From Lichenicola cladoniae (lineage in GTDB: Bacteria; Pseudomonadota; Alphaproteobacteria; Acetobacterales; Acetobacteraceae): DNA of 64,000 nt. The translations under genes and the position numbers were made by a program. The DNA lies in contig NZ_CP053708.1 in assembly GCF_013201075.1 (NCBI RefSeq), positions 871,501 to 935,500 on the forward strand, read 5' to 3'. Positions 17,013-26,192 of the stretch are shown here, piece after piece (positions within the stretch are counted from its first letter, which is position 1; the number at the start of each line of letters is the position of its first letter). Below the pieces are notes generated by a model. That model was not told the DNA's origin. It saw only the letters and a list, made by a program, of their open reading frames with translations, and searched no databases.

Positions 17013-18130
17013 CGCGCCGTCGCCGGCACGTCAACCCAGCGCCGCTCGAAGTGCGCCGTTACGATGGCATCGACGATCTCCTGGCTCTTTGCTCCGTCGA
17101 AGAACGTGCATTCCTCGGGGCGATCATCGAGGATCTCGTCAACGAAGTGCCGGATCAAGTTGCGGTAATACAGCTCCGGCCATGGCGTATGAAGGTCGGC
17201 GCCCGGCGGCAGGTGCTCCGGACCAAGCGCGATCGGCCTGAACTCGACCTCGTCCGCAGTCGCGGCATGCAGGGTCTCGGCGATGCCGAACTCGGAGATC
17301 AGCCGAGCCACTGCAGCACCCTTGGAGCCGTAGACGCGGATCTCCACACCAGGATAGTTGCCGACGGCGATATAGCTCGATTGTAGCAATCCCTGGGTGC
17401 CGTTGGCATAGTCGACCAATGCCACCGTGCCGTCCTCGACCGGTATCAACTGACGCCCGACCATGCCGCGGACCAGTCGCTCTGGTACGAAATTGCGCAT
17501 GCTGGCCGCCACCGAGCCGAACTCGCCGCCGAGCCAACGCATGAGATCGACCAGATGCGACCCATAGCCGACGATCGAGGACGGGATCAGCCGGTCACGC
17601 GGCACGTCCGGCGACACCTGCCGCAGCGGATAGTCCGGATCGAGAAACTGCGAGTTCTGTTCAAATCCATGAATATGGAAGATCGTTCCGAGCGTCCCGT
17701 CGTCGATCCAGCGCTTGATCTGGCGGATTGCAGGCGAGTACCGAAAGGTGAAGCCGAGCTTCGTGCGCACGCCGCGTCGGGCCGCGGCGGCGGCTGCCTC
17801 GAACGCGGGCGCAGCCGATGTGGCGAGCGGCTTTTCCGATAGCACGTGGCGACCGGCGGCGATCGCATCGAGACTGAGCGGCAAGTGGGTATGGGTCGGC
17901 GTGCAGACATCGACCGCCTGCACCGCAGGATCGGCCAGCATCTCGCGATAATCGCAATAGACACGCGCGATACCGAATCGTGCGGCCATTGCCTCGGCGC
18001 GTTCCGGTACGACATCGCAGATCGCCGCCAGATGCACCCGCTCATGCGCCGCATAGGCCGGCAGATGCGCCTTCTCCGCCCAGTCGTGTGCGCCGATCAC
18101 GCCGACGCCGAGACGCTGTGACGTGGTCAT
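17009..18130 (-). CDS. Gfo/Idh/MocA family oxidoreductase
   Basis: Protein of 373 aa. N-terminal Rossmann domain (GVGVIGAHDWAEKAHLPAY), the EKPLA motif with catalytic Lys near residue 100, and the C-terminal alpha/beta dehydrogenase domain with a GYGSHLVDL metal/substrate segment. It uses NAD(P) to oxidise or reduce a sugar-like or hydroxy compound. Four-base overlaps with the genes on both sides put it in the middle of the transporter operon. The exact substrate is not predictable. Confidence 0.88.
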   Translation of the reverse strand: MTTSQRLGVGVIGAHDWAEKAHLPAYAAHERVHLAAICDVVPERAEAMAARFGIARVYCDYREMLADPAVQAVDVCTPTHTHLPLSLDAIAAGRHVLSEKPLATSAAPAFEAAAAAARRGVRTKLGFTFRYSPAIRQIKRWIDDGTLGTIFHIHGFEQNSQFLDPDYPLRQVSPDVPRDRLIPSSIVGYGSHLVDLMRWLGGEFGSVAASMRNFVPERLVRGMVGRQLIPVEDGTVALVDYANGTQGLLQSSYIAVGNYPGVEIRVYGSKGAAVARLISEFGIAETLHAATADEVEFRPIALGPEHLPPGADLHTPWPELYYRNLIRHFVDEILDDRPEECTFFDGAKSQEIVDAIVTAHFERRWVDVPATAR

Positions 18131-19230
18131 GGCAGGGCCCTGCCGATTTCGGCGGCATATGCCTCGAGCTCGTCGTAGTTCTGCAAGCCGAGAGAGCGAC
18201 TGCCGCTCTCGATTTCATAGATCATGCTGCACATCCTGTCGTTCAGGCGCGTGTCGGCGCCGACGCGGCGCCCATACTCGACAAGTTTGCCGTTGGACGC
18301 CCGGACCTCGGACGGGCGATTGCGATAGACGATGTCCCACCAAATTCCCGAACCCTTCTTCTTGAAGACGTAGCCGGTGTTCTGGTCCTTCTTTAAAAGC
18401 CAGATCGCATGCTTGATGTTGTCGAGTAGCCGGTGCGTGTCTTCCGGGATCTGAGGTCGATAGTTCGCCGGGTCGAAGAAGTTGAATGGTTCGACAACGA
18501 TGCGGTTGGCCTCGGCAATCTCCAGTGCCTCGCGAACGATAGCGCCGGCAATGCGTGCATAGCGCTCGACCCCGAGCGTTTCGTGGATCGGCGCATCGAC
18601 CAGGGCGGAAAAGACCACCTGAGCCGAATAGACCTCCTTTGCCCAGATCTGGCCCCAGATATTTGTGGAAAGCTGCACCTCGGTCAGCGCCGAAAGTTGC
18701 CCGGCAAGAGACCGCACTCGCTCGCTCATCGAGCCATCCATCTCGCCGAGCTGAATCGCGCCTTCATGCACGAACTCGATCCGGCCGGGATCGAGCAGCG
18801 CACCGCCATAGTTCGGGATCGAGCCGATCACCTGCGTCATACCGCCCAACCCGTGACCTTCGAGCAGTTCAGCGATATCGGGCTCGTTGAAGCCGTTCTG
18901 GAACGGAACGATGAAGCTGTCCTGGTCCAGCAATGGCAAAATCTGCCTGACGGCCTCGATCGTGTGCTGCGACTTCGTTGCTACGAGCACACCCCCTAGC
19001 GGGCCTTCGAGGGCTTCCGGGGTGCTAGCGCGGACCGGAATCGTCATCGGTCCGCGCACACCGTCGATGACCAACCCATTCCGGTTGATCGCCTCGACAT
19101 GCTCGGCCCAGCGATCGACGAGCAAGACGTCGTGCCCCGCCTGCGCCATGAACGCCCCGGCAAGCCCACCGATCGCGCCGGCCCCCAGCACCACCAGCCG
19201 GCTGGATGGGAAGGCGACGGACTCGATCAT
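18127..19230 (-). CDS. ketopantoate reductase family (ApbA/PanE-like) dehydrogenase
   Basis: Protein of 367 aa, longer than E. coli PanE (about 300). NADP-binding motif VLGAGAIGGLAG near the N-terminus, a middle FQNGFNEPD segment (substrate Asn/Lys region) and the helical C-terminal domain with ANRIVVEPF. In this setting, within a peptide-uptake operon and not near pantothenate genes, it more likely reduces or oxidises another 2-keto/2-hydroxy acid. Overlaps Gfo/Idh by 4 bases downstream and the DUF885-like gene by 1 base upstream. Confidence 0.85.
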   Translation of the reverse strand: MIESVAFPSSRLVVLGAGAIGGLAGAFMAQAGHDVLLVDRWAEHVEAINRNGLVIDGVRGPMTIPVRASTPEALEGPLGGVLVATKSQHTIEAVRQILPLLDQDSFIVPFQNGFNEPDIAELLEGHGLGGMTQVIGSIPNYGGALLDPGRIEFVHEGAIQLGEMDGSMSERVRSLAGQLSALTEVQLSTNIWGQIWAKEVYSAQVVFSALVDAPIHETLGVERYARIAGAIVREALEIAEANRIVVEPFNFFDPANYRPQIPEDTHRLLDNIKHAIWLLKKDQNTGYVFKKKGSGIWWDIVYRNRPSEVRASNGKLVEYGRRVGADTRLNDRMCSMIYEIESGSRSLGLQNYDELEAYAAEIGRALP

Positions 19231-20432
19231 CAGGCAACCCTCGCCTGGAACATCGCGAGGCTCTGCGGTGAATGCGCATTGGTATAGAGATACTTTATGA
19301 ACTCCGGCATCGCAGAGGCTGGTGTACGCTCACGAACCTGCCTGACCGCTACCGCGCCGGTCCAATACGACGAGATGAACGGGCCGCGGAACGGATGGGC
19401 GGCCATACGCAGCCGCCCTTGGACCCACGGCTCTTGGCCGGCTGCGAATTCGCGCAGGTAATCGGCAACGGCATCCGGCTCCCAGCCATCCGCCATCATG
19501 TACCAAGCGGCGCTGGTCTGCACCGCGCTGCGAAGCCGGCGCAGCTCGATGTGGATCATATCATCCTCGTCCTCCAGCCAGTCGAGCAGCGCAACGCCGT
19601 CGTCGGCGATACCTTCTTGGATGCAGCCGAGCACGGTATTGGCCGTACAGAGCAGCACCTCCGGTTGCGCCAATCCCTTATCGACCTGCGCACGCGTGTA
19701 GAGCAGCTGTGTTGCATGCCCGGGAAAGACCTCGTGAGCCACCAGATGTTTCAATGAGGCGCGCGTGAAACCATTATCAATGTTCAGGTCCATGAGACCA
19801 TCAGCGAAGCTGCATCGGGCCGTGAACGGCACGTCGCGCATAGGATTCAGGGCCATCGTAAAGTCGCCGCAGTCGAATATCCGTTCCGCGGTCAACCTTC
19901 TTGCCTGTCCCATCAGCTCGGCGAACGTCGGCTCAATCCGGACCGGCTCTAGAAAATGCGAGGATTCCCACTCCGAAATCCGCTGCGACAGATCGCCACG
20001 GACGATCCCACGCCGTTTCAGCAACGTGTCGAGGATGTCGCGCAAGCCTTCGATGATCGCTGGTTCGACCGGTCCGGTCTGCGCGCCGACGAGATCACGA
20101 ACCTTGACCTCGAACGAGGGGCTTGATCCGGCGAACAGCCGCAAAGCGATCTTCAGGGACCGGATCATTGCAGCAGCGAATACCTGACGATGCTCCGGCG
20201 CGATCGAAGGCAGACGCTGCTGCATTTCGTTCAGGTCGTCTTCGACCACCCACCAGTTATCATAGTGCCGCGGGCTGATGATGTCGCCGCCGAGGTAGAT
20301 GGGCACAAGCCCCTCGGTGTCCAGAAGGCCGGCCTCGCGATTCACCCGTCGCTCAAAAGCATCGATCCCCATGGTGATCGCGGTCAGGTCAGCGCCGAAG
20401 GACGAAATCGGCGTTGTTACAGAACTGATCAT
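19230..20432 (-). CDS. DUF885-like metallopeptidase with HEVFPGH motif
   Basis: Protein of 400 aa from ATG 20432 (GGAGAT box upstream; the open frame continues to 20495). Residues 233-239 read HEVFPGH, matching the HExxPGH zinc motif of DUF885/M32-like peptidases, and a second acidic block IQEGIADDGV follows. Unlike the 536-aa DUF885 protein in the same operon it keeps the catalytic Glu, so the two may work on successive steps. First gene of the five-gene leftward run that ends with the two ATPases, and divergent from the LysR gene at 20582. Confidence 0.75.
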   Translation of the reverse strand: MISSVTTPISSFGADLTAITMGIDAFERRVNREAGLLDTEGLVPIYLGGDIISPRHYDNWWVVEDDLNEMQQRLPSIAPEHRQVFAAAMIRSLKIALRLFAGSSPSFEVKVRDLVGAQTGPVEPAIIEGLRDILDTLLKRRGIVRGDLSQRISEWESSHFLEPVRIEPTFAELMGQARRLTAERIFDCGDFTMALNPMRDVPFTARCSFADGLMDLNIDNGFTRASLKHLVAHEVFPGHATQLLYTRAQVDKGLAQPEVLLCTANTVLGCIQEGIADDGVALLDWLEDEDDMIHIELRRLRSAVQTSAAWYMMADGWEPDAVADYLREFAAGQEPWVQGRLRMAAHPFRGPFISSYWTGAVAVRQVRERTPASAMPEFIKYLYTNAHSPQSLAMFQARVA

Positions 20433-20581
20433 GGAAAGACTATCTCCGGTGGCGGGCACGAGCGTTCCGGGAGTGATACGGTGCGGTTCTTGCAAGTCCT
20501 CGCCTGCTCAAGGCTATAGGTTCGAACGCGGCGTGCAAGCGCACTTTGATCCTGCTCTCATGCGACAAAGGAATGTATCGG

Positions 20582-21697
20582 ATGCGCCGACGCTTGCTGC
20601 CGTCACTCAGTGCCCTGCGAACCTTCGAGGCAGTCGCAAGATACGAAAGCTTCACGCTCGCCGGTGCGGAGTTGAACGTGACCCAAAGTGCCGCCAGCCG
20701 ACAGGTGCGGGCACTCGAGGATTATCTCGAGCTGGCCCTGTTCAATCGGACCAGCCGGCGGAGCGAGCTGACAACAAGCGGTCGTTATTACTTCAATCTG
20801 ATCCGTGAAGCGCTGGACCGGATCGAGGCGGGCACGAACGAGCTGATTGCCACCCGCAAGGGCGGGGGCACGCTGACGATCGGCGTCTTGCCGACCTTCG
20901 GCACCCGTTGGCTGATCCCGCGCCTTGGCCTCTTCCGCGCGCAGCACCCCGAAATCCTGATCAACATCATCAGCACGGACGGCAAGCTCGCGGTCGACAT
21001 CCCCAGGCTCGACGTGGCAATTCAGTTCGGCAGCGGCAGTTGGCCCGATACTGTCGCCGAGCCGCTCCTGGCGGAGGAGATCCTGATCGCCTGCGCGCCC
21101 GGACTGCTACGGGCGGAATCGCCGCTGCAGTCCGTCGACGACCTCACCGCCTACCCGCTGCTGCAACACACGACGCGACCACATGCCTGGTCGCACTGGT
21201 TCCACGCAGTCGGCTTTGCGGAGGAACATGCGCGTTGGGGCGCCAGCTTTGAGCACTTCTTCATGCTGATCCAGGCTGCGCAGTCCGGGCTCGGGATCGC
21301 TTTACTGCCCCGTATCCTGATCGAGGAGGAACTGGCGCGCGGCGTATTGGTGGCTCCTCTTGCCTACCGCGTCGCCGGGCCAGGCGCCTATTACCTGGTC
21401 ACCCCGAAGGCAAAACAGGATGTTGCGCGGGTACGGCTGTTTCGCCGATGGCTGCTCGATGAGGTCGCGCGCCTACCTTCCGATGACGCCCTATTGGCAG
21501 CGGCCCAGTTACCGGCTTCGGCTGTCCAGCGCGTCGCGCAGCCCGTCGCCCAGGAAATTGACGGAGAGGACGGTCGCGAAGATCAGAATCCCCGGCGGCA
21601 GCGCCATCCAAGCCGCGGTGCCGATCCACGGCGTCGCAGCATTGAGCATATTGCCCCAGGTCGGGATCGGCGGTTGCACGCCGAAGCCCAGGAATGA
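20582..21697 (+). CDS. LysR-type regulator, GcvA-like
   Basis: HTH residues ~5-65 (LSALRTFEAVARYESFT, TQSAASRQVRALED) and a GcvA-type effector domain (TIGVLPTFGTRWLIPRL, DVAIQFGSG). ATG 20582 has an AAAGGA box 9 bases upstream; 20573 is an alternative. The recognisable family ends near LLDEVARLPSDD (about 21500), but the frame stays open to 21697, giving a 60-residue Arg/Gln-rich tail that lies antisense to the end of the permease gene (21509-22396). It is divergent from the DUF885-like gene, so it most likely controls the leftward cluster in response to the imported compound or a breakdown product. Confidence 0.88.
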   Translation: MRRRLLPSLSALRTFEAVARYESFTLAGAELNVTQSAASRQVRALEDYLELALFNRTSRRSELTTSGRYYFNLIREALDRIEAGTNELIATRKGGGTLTIGVLPTFGTRWLIPRLGLFRAQHPEILINIISTDGKLAVDIPRLDVAIQFGSGSWPDTVAEPLLAEEILIACAPGLLRAESPLQSVDDLTAYPLLQHTTRPHAWSHWFHAVGFAEEHARWGASFEHFFMLIQAAQSGLGIALLPRILIEEELARGVLVAPLAYRVAGPGAYYLVTPKAKQDVARVRLFRRWLLDEVARLPSDDALLAAAQLPASAVQRVAQPVAQEIDGEDGREDQNPRRQRHPSRGADPRRRSIEHIAPGRDRRLHAEAQE

Positions 21698-22396
21698 AAG
21701 AGCCGATTCCAGCATGATCGCGTTGCCGACCGCCAGGGTCGCCGAGACGATGATCGGCCCGGAGGCATTTGGCAGAATATGGCGCATCATCAGGCGAAGC
21801 GGTGTCGCGCCGAGCGCGCGGGCGGCATCCACGTAGTCGAGCGTCCGGAGCGAGAGGAACTGGCTCCTCACCAGGCGCGCCGCACCCATCCAGGTAAGGC
21901 CGCCGATCACGAGCACCAGCGACGGCACATTCGGCCTGAACATGCCGGACAGCAACAACACCAGCGGCAGGAGCGGGATCGACAGCACCACGTCGGTAAG
22001 ACGCATCAGCAGCTGGTCGACGTACCGACCATGGAAGCCGGCGAGCGCTCCGACCAAGGTGCCAAGACAGGTCGATACCAGCGCACTCGCTATTCCAACG
22101 GCAAGCGAGATGCGCCCGCCGTAGAGTAGACGCATCAACAGATCCCTTCCCAGCTCGTCGGTACCAAGCCAGTGCGCCCGGCTGGGCGCCGCCGGCTGAC
22201 CGATCAGGGTCAAGTCCTGGCCGTCGAACGCGTATGGCGACAGCAGCGGCCCGACGACGACCAGGACCGTCAGAACGCAGATAAATAACAACGCGAGACC
22301 AGCTGGACGATGCTCGCGCAGACGTCGCAGCATGCGCAGGGAGCTTTCGATCATGCGGCCGTTCGATGACCGAGTTGTTTCAGAGGTGGAATTCAC
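21509..22396 (-). CDS. peptide-type ABC transporter permease, DppC-like
   Basis: Protein of 295 aa with about six transmembrane segments. It has the N-terminal LLFICVLTVLVVVGPLLSPY domain typical of DppC/OppC, the LGTDELGRDLLMRLLYGGRISL block, and the EAA-type loop DYVDAARALGATPLRLMMRHILPN. Inner membrane. It starts 5 bp after the DppB-like gene stop. Its last 189 bp overlap tail to tail with the open frame of the LysR gene on the other strand. Confidence 0.92.
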   Translation of the reverse strand: MNSTSETTRSSNGRMIESSLRMLRRLREHRPAGLALLFICVLTVLVVVGPLLSPYAFDGQDLTLIGQPAAPSRAHWLGTDELGRDLLMRLLYGGRISLAVGIASALVSTCLGTLVGALAGFHGRYVDQLLMRLTDVVLSIPLLPLVLLLSGMFRPNVPSLVLVIGGLTWMGAARLVRSQFLSLRTLDYVDAARALGATPLRLMMRHILPNASGPIIVSATLAVGNAIMLESALSFLGFGVQPPIPTWGNMLNAATPWIGTAAWMALPPGILIFATVLSVNFLGDGLRDALDSRSR

Positions 22397-22401
22397 GGCA
22401 A

Positions 22402-23355
22402 TCAGCCGAACCTGATTCGTGGATCGATGACAGCGTAGGCGATGTCAGCTGCGAGATTGGCCAGGACCAGGGCCAGCGAACCGGTCATCATCAGCCCCAT
22501 GAGCACGGGATAGTCCCTCCCATCCATGCTTTCGATGAACAGCCGGCCGATCCCGGGCCAAGCAAATATTGTCTCGGTGATCACGGCACCTGAAATGATG
22601 CTTGCGAGGTCCAGCGAGATCACCGTAACCAAAGGCACCAGCGCGTTGCGAAGCGCGTGGTGCAGCAGCATGCCGCGAACGGTTTGTCCCTTGGCGAAGG
22701 CTGTCCTGATGTAGTCCTGTCGCAGCACGTCCAGCAGGCTGGAGCGCAGAAAGCGGCTCCAACCCGCGGCGGTTGCCAGCGACAGAACGATGGCCGGCAT
22801 GGCGAGGTGCTCCATCCGGTCGACCAGCGAAGCGTCGCCGAACGTCGTATACCCGGCTGCTGGCAGCCACCCCAGCAGGATGCTGAACAGCAGCTGCATC
22901 ATCAGCGCCAGCCAAAACACCGGCACGGAGATGCCTGAAAACGACAACAGCGTCAGCACGTGGTCGAGCCGGCTGGACCGGTGCAGCGCCGTCAACACAC
23001 CGACCGGGAGGGCCAACAGGAGCGCCAGCAGCATAGCAGAACCACCGAGCAGCAGCGTCGCCGGCAGTCGATCGCCGATCTCAGCCAGCACCGGCCGCCC
23101 GGTACGGATAGAGAAACCCCAGTCGCCGACTACCATCGACCGCAACCACATCAGATATTGGAGTGGTACCGGTTGATCCAGGCCATAGGCACGTCGGATG
23201 TGATCAAGGGCCGCCGGGGTCACCGACGGATTGTCAGCATACACGTCGAGCGGACCACCCGGCGCCAGGTGGACGACCGTAAATAGGATCAGCGAAATGG
23301 CAAGCAGCAGCGGGATCACACCGAGCAGTTGGCGCAACAGATAAGCCGGGCTCAA
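22402..23355 (-). CDS. peptide-type ABC transporter permease, DppB-like
   Basis: Protein of about 317 aa with six membrane segments. Conserved DppB features are the start YLLRQLLGVIPLLLAISL, the GDWGFSIRTGRPV block and the EAA loop DYIRTAFAKGQTVRGMLLHHALRNAL. The start is uncertain: a TTG at 23355 overlaps the SBP stop (TTGA, 23352-23355) and places the first membrane helix at the right distance; the frame continues to an ATG at 23406, inside the SBP gene. Works with the DppC-like permease and the two ATPases. Confidence 0.88.
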   Translation of the reverse strand: MSPAYLLRQLLGVIPLLLAISLILFTVVHLAPGGPLDVYADNPSVTPAALDHIRRAYGLDQPVPLQYLMWLRSMVVGDWGFSIRTGRPVLAEIGDRLPATLLLGGSAMLLALLLALPVGVLTALHRSSRLDHVLTLLSFSGISVPVFWLALMMQLLFSILLGWLPAAGYTTFGDASLVDRMEHLAMPAIVLSLATAAGWSRFLRSSLLDVLRQDYIRTAFAKGQTVRGMLLHHALRNALVPLVTVISLDLASIISGAVITETIFAWPGIGRLFIESMDGRDYPVLMGLMMTGSLALVLANLAADIAYAVIDPRIRFG

Positions 23356-25022
23356 GGCGCGCCGCCGCGGAGGGCTGCGACAGGTATCGTGACAGGCCAC
23401 AGCCACCAGGTCGCGACACCGACAAAATCGGTCATGTTGGTCGGATTTGGCACGTAGCCGCGCAGGCGATTGGATTTTGCGTTGACCGAGACGGTACTGA
23501 GCAGCGGGATCGTCGGTAGGTCGCGTGCCAGGATCGCCTGCATGGAAGCCGCATCCCGCCGCCGCTGCTCGGGATGCATTTCGGTCTCGAGGCGCCGCAT
23601 CGCTTCATCGAGTTCCGCGCTCGCGTAACCCTGGCCATTGTTCGGCCCACGCGTGCCATAGAACACGCTGTAGACAGGATCGGCCGCAGTGACCCACCGG
23701 CCATATAGCAGGTCGTAGGTGCCGCGGTAGCGCGCCTGGCGAAAGCTGATGCCGGTTTTGTTGTCGGCAGACAGCTGGATTCCGATTACCCGCAGCTCGG
23801 CGATGATGATCTGCTCCGCGATCTCGTCGTCGATCTGACCAGTCTGGGCGGTAATGCCGAAAGAGAGTCGATGACCATGCCAGGAGCGTATGCCATCCGA
23901 GCCGCGAGCGTAGCCAGCGTCGTCGAGCAGACGGTTGGCCTGCACCGGGTCATAGGCGAGGACCGCGACTGTCGGATCGTAGAGACCAGTCAGCGTCGGC
24001 ACCACGACCGAGCGGATCGGCAACGGGAAGCCCCCCGCCGCACGCACCAGGATCCGGCGGTCGATTGCCTGGGCGATAGCGCGGCGCACGACAAGGTCGC
24101 GGAGCGCCGGCGCTCCCTTGAAGCTGAAATCGAGATGTTCCCACCCTAGCGACGGCCCGCGCACGATCTCGATGCCGTGCGCGCCCTGCAACTGCTTCGC
24201 AAGCATGTACGGGATTAACGGCGCCAGTCCAATCTCGCCGGCGCGGATCAGCGTGCCAAGGGTGTTGGAGTCGGGCACGATCCGGAACACGATGCGATCG
24301 AGATATGGCAGCCGCCGACCCTCGGCGTCGTGCTGCCAGTAATCCGGGTTCCGGTCCAGCACCACATATTCGCCGCGCCGGAACTCGCGCACCTTGAAAG
24401 GGCCTGTACCGATCGGCCGCGTGTTGTAGGGATCGTGGTTGAGATCGTGTCCCTGCAGCAGGTGACGCGGCAGGATGCCGAAGGTGAACAGCGTCGACGC
24501 AAAGGCGGCGTTATTGTGCCGGTAGTTCACGACCACGGTCAGATCGTCGGGCGTATCGATCGACTCGATGTCTTCGCTTCCGTCTTTGGACTCCGCGAGG
24601 AACGCCGGGTCTCGCACCGCCTCCCACGTGTATTTCACGTCGGCCGCGGTGAATGGCATGCCGTCCTGCCAACGCACACCGGAACGGAGGTGGTAGGTAA
24701 CATGCATGCGGCCGTCCGGGTCGAGCGCGATGCCGCCATTGCCAACCGTCGGCACCATCGTCGCAAGCACGGGCCGATATTTGGCCTGCTGATCGGGGGC
24801 CACCAACCCCTCCACGACCGCAGCCTCGACATCGCCAAGAAAACCGGTGGCATAGACGTTCAGCGTGTCGAGGTCATAGGAGAGTCCGACCGTCAACGTG
24901 CCGCCCGGTCGCACCTCGGGCAGCGTCGCCGCCGGCATCGATGGTTGGGCCGGGCAACGTGTCGCCGGCAGCAGTGACAGGAGCGACAGCAAAGCGAGGT
25001 ACTGCCTAGGTCGGCACGCCAT
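23352..25022 (-). CDS. ABC transporter substrate-binding protein, family 5 (peptide/nickel type)
   Basis: Protein of 556 aa from ATG 25022. Signal peptide (QYLALLSLLSLLPATRCPAQ) then the SBP_bac_5 domain: GGTLTVGLSYDLDTLNVY, the YHLRSGVRWQDGMPFTAADV signature and NRLRGYVPNP near the end. Periplasmic receptor that sets the specificity of the importer. The open frame reaches 25256, but the upstream part overlaps the hydroxyacid dehydrogenase gene and is not coding. Four-base overlap with the permease gene. Family 5 receptors bind peptides, opines, glutathione, nickel or sugars, so the ligand is open. Confidence 0.92.
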   Translation of the reverse strand: MACRPRQYLALLSLLSLLPATRCPAQPSMPAATLPEVRPGGTLTVGLSYDLDTLNVYATGFLGDVEAAVVEGLVAPDQQAKYRPVLATMVPTVGNGGIALDPDGRMHVTYHLRSGVRWQDGMPFTAADVKYTWEAVRDPAFLAESKDGSEDIESIDTPDDLTVVVNYRHNNAAFASTLFTFGILPRHLLQGHDLNHDPYNTRPIGTGPFKVREFRRGEYVVLDRNPDYWQHDAEGRRLPYLDRIVFRIVPDSNTLGTLIRAGEIGLAPLIPYMLAKQLQGAHGIEIVRGPSLGWEHLDFSFKGAPALRDLVVRRAIAQAIDRRILVRAAGGFPLPIRSVVVPTLTGLYDPTVAVLAYDPVQANRLLDDAGYARGSDGIRSWHGHRLSFGITAQTGQIDDEIAEQIIIAELRVIGIQLSADNKTGISFRQARYRGTYDLLYGRWVTAADPVYSVFYGTRGPNNGQGYASAELDEAMRRLETEMHPEQRRRDAASMQAILARDLPTIPLLSTVSVNAKSNRLRGYVPNPTNMTDFVGVATWWLWPVTIPVAALRGGAP

Positions 25023-25041
25023 CGGCCGGCGCCGCGGCGCG

Positions 25042-25968
25042 CTAGTAGCCGCGCTTCCGGTCCACGACATGCCGCAAGGGCAGCCCGGACTCGAAGCCGC
25101 GTATGTTCCGGACGATGGATGCGACAGCTGTGTCGGGGTGCGTGGGCGCGGCGACGTGCGGCGACAGAAAGACGCCTGGATGGCTCCAGAACGGGTGCCC
25201 CTCCGGCAGCGGCTCGGTGCGGAACACGTCGAGCACCGCTGCCCGGAGATGGCCATCGTCGAGCAATGCGATCACCGCTTCGTCGACCAGATGCCGGCCC
25301 CGGCCACCATTGATGAGCACAGCGGCTGGCGCCAGCCGCTGCAGCAGTGCCGCATCGAGCAGGTTCTCGGTTTCAGGCGTCAGCGGTAGCAGATTGATCA
25401 GCATGTCTGAGCCGTCAACGCAGGCGAAGAGCCCGTCCGGGCCGCGATATGAATCGACACCCGGAATCGCGGTGCCGCTGCGGCTCCACGTTCTGGTATT
25501 GAAGCCAAGCGCCGCAAGATGCTTCGCCACCGGCAGTCCCAGATGCCCCGCACCCAGCACGGAGACCGTTCGCTCGGACGCCATCTTCTCCTGCAACGGT
25601 GCCCAGCGATTTTCATGCTGCGCCGACCGGTAGTAGAAGAGATTGCGATGCCAAGCCAGCGTCTCCGCCAGGACCCACTCCAGCATGCCGGCAGCGAGCC
25701 CATCGTCGACCATGCGAACGAGCGGCAGACCCTCAGGGATCTCGTTGCTTTCGATCAGCGCCTCGATACCAGCATTGACGCTGAACAGTGCGTCAAGCCG
25801 GCCAAGGGCGGCGATAGCGCCGGCCGGCGGCTTTCCGACAACCGCGTAGGAGAGCGGCCCGAGCGCCGCGGATCTATCCGTGACGACCGCGTGGTTCGGC
25901 AGGCCGAGCTTGAGGAGCCGCACCCAGTCGTCGGCGTGCGCACGGAGCATGACGAGGATCGTTTTCAT
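25042..25968 (-). CDS. D-isomer-specific 2-hydroxyacid dehydrogenase (GhrA-like)
   Basis: Protein of 308 aa from ATG 25968. NAD(P) motif VLGAGHLGLPVAKHL, the catalytic Arg segment INGGRGRHLVDEAV, Glu in DVFRTEPLPEGHPFW and His in FLSPHVAAPTH, as in glyoxylate/hydroxypyruvate reductase A. It reduces a 2-keto acid to the D-hydroxy acid, or the reverse. First gene of the leftward SBP-permease unit, 19 bp before the SBP start, and divergent from the gamma-glutamyltransferase gene. Its reaction would fit disposal of a 2-oxo acid released from the imported compound. Confidence 0.9.
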   Translation of the reverse strand: MKTILVMLRAHADDWVRLLKLGLPNHAVVTDRSAALGPLSYAVVGKPPAGAIAALGRLDALFSVNAGIEALIESNEIPEGLPLVRMVDDGLAAGMLEWVLAETLAWHRNLFYYRSAQHENRWAPLQEKMASERTVSVLGAGHLGLPVAKHLAALGFNTRTWSRSGTAIPGVDSYRGPDGLFACVDGSDMLINLLPLTPETENLLDAALLQRLAPAAVLINGGRGRHLVDEAVIALLDDGHLRAAVLDVFRTEPLPEGHPFWSHPGVFLSPHVAAPTHPDTAVASIVRNIRGFESGLPLRHVVDRKRGY

Positions 25969-26192
25969 CCATCGATGCTCGCACACGGTTGCATACGTGC
26001 AACAACAAAAAACGTATGCCAATCGACCATCACCGGTATCCGGCCCGTCGCGACCTCGACTCCCGGGCCAGCATCATTCCGGAAACTCATGCGCACGATA
26101 CAACTTTCGACATTGTCGGCCCGGCGGGGAGTTCGTAGACCCGGTATCGTCCGGAAGCCCGGGCGACGAGCCTCCTTATCGAGCGGGTGTGC

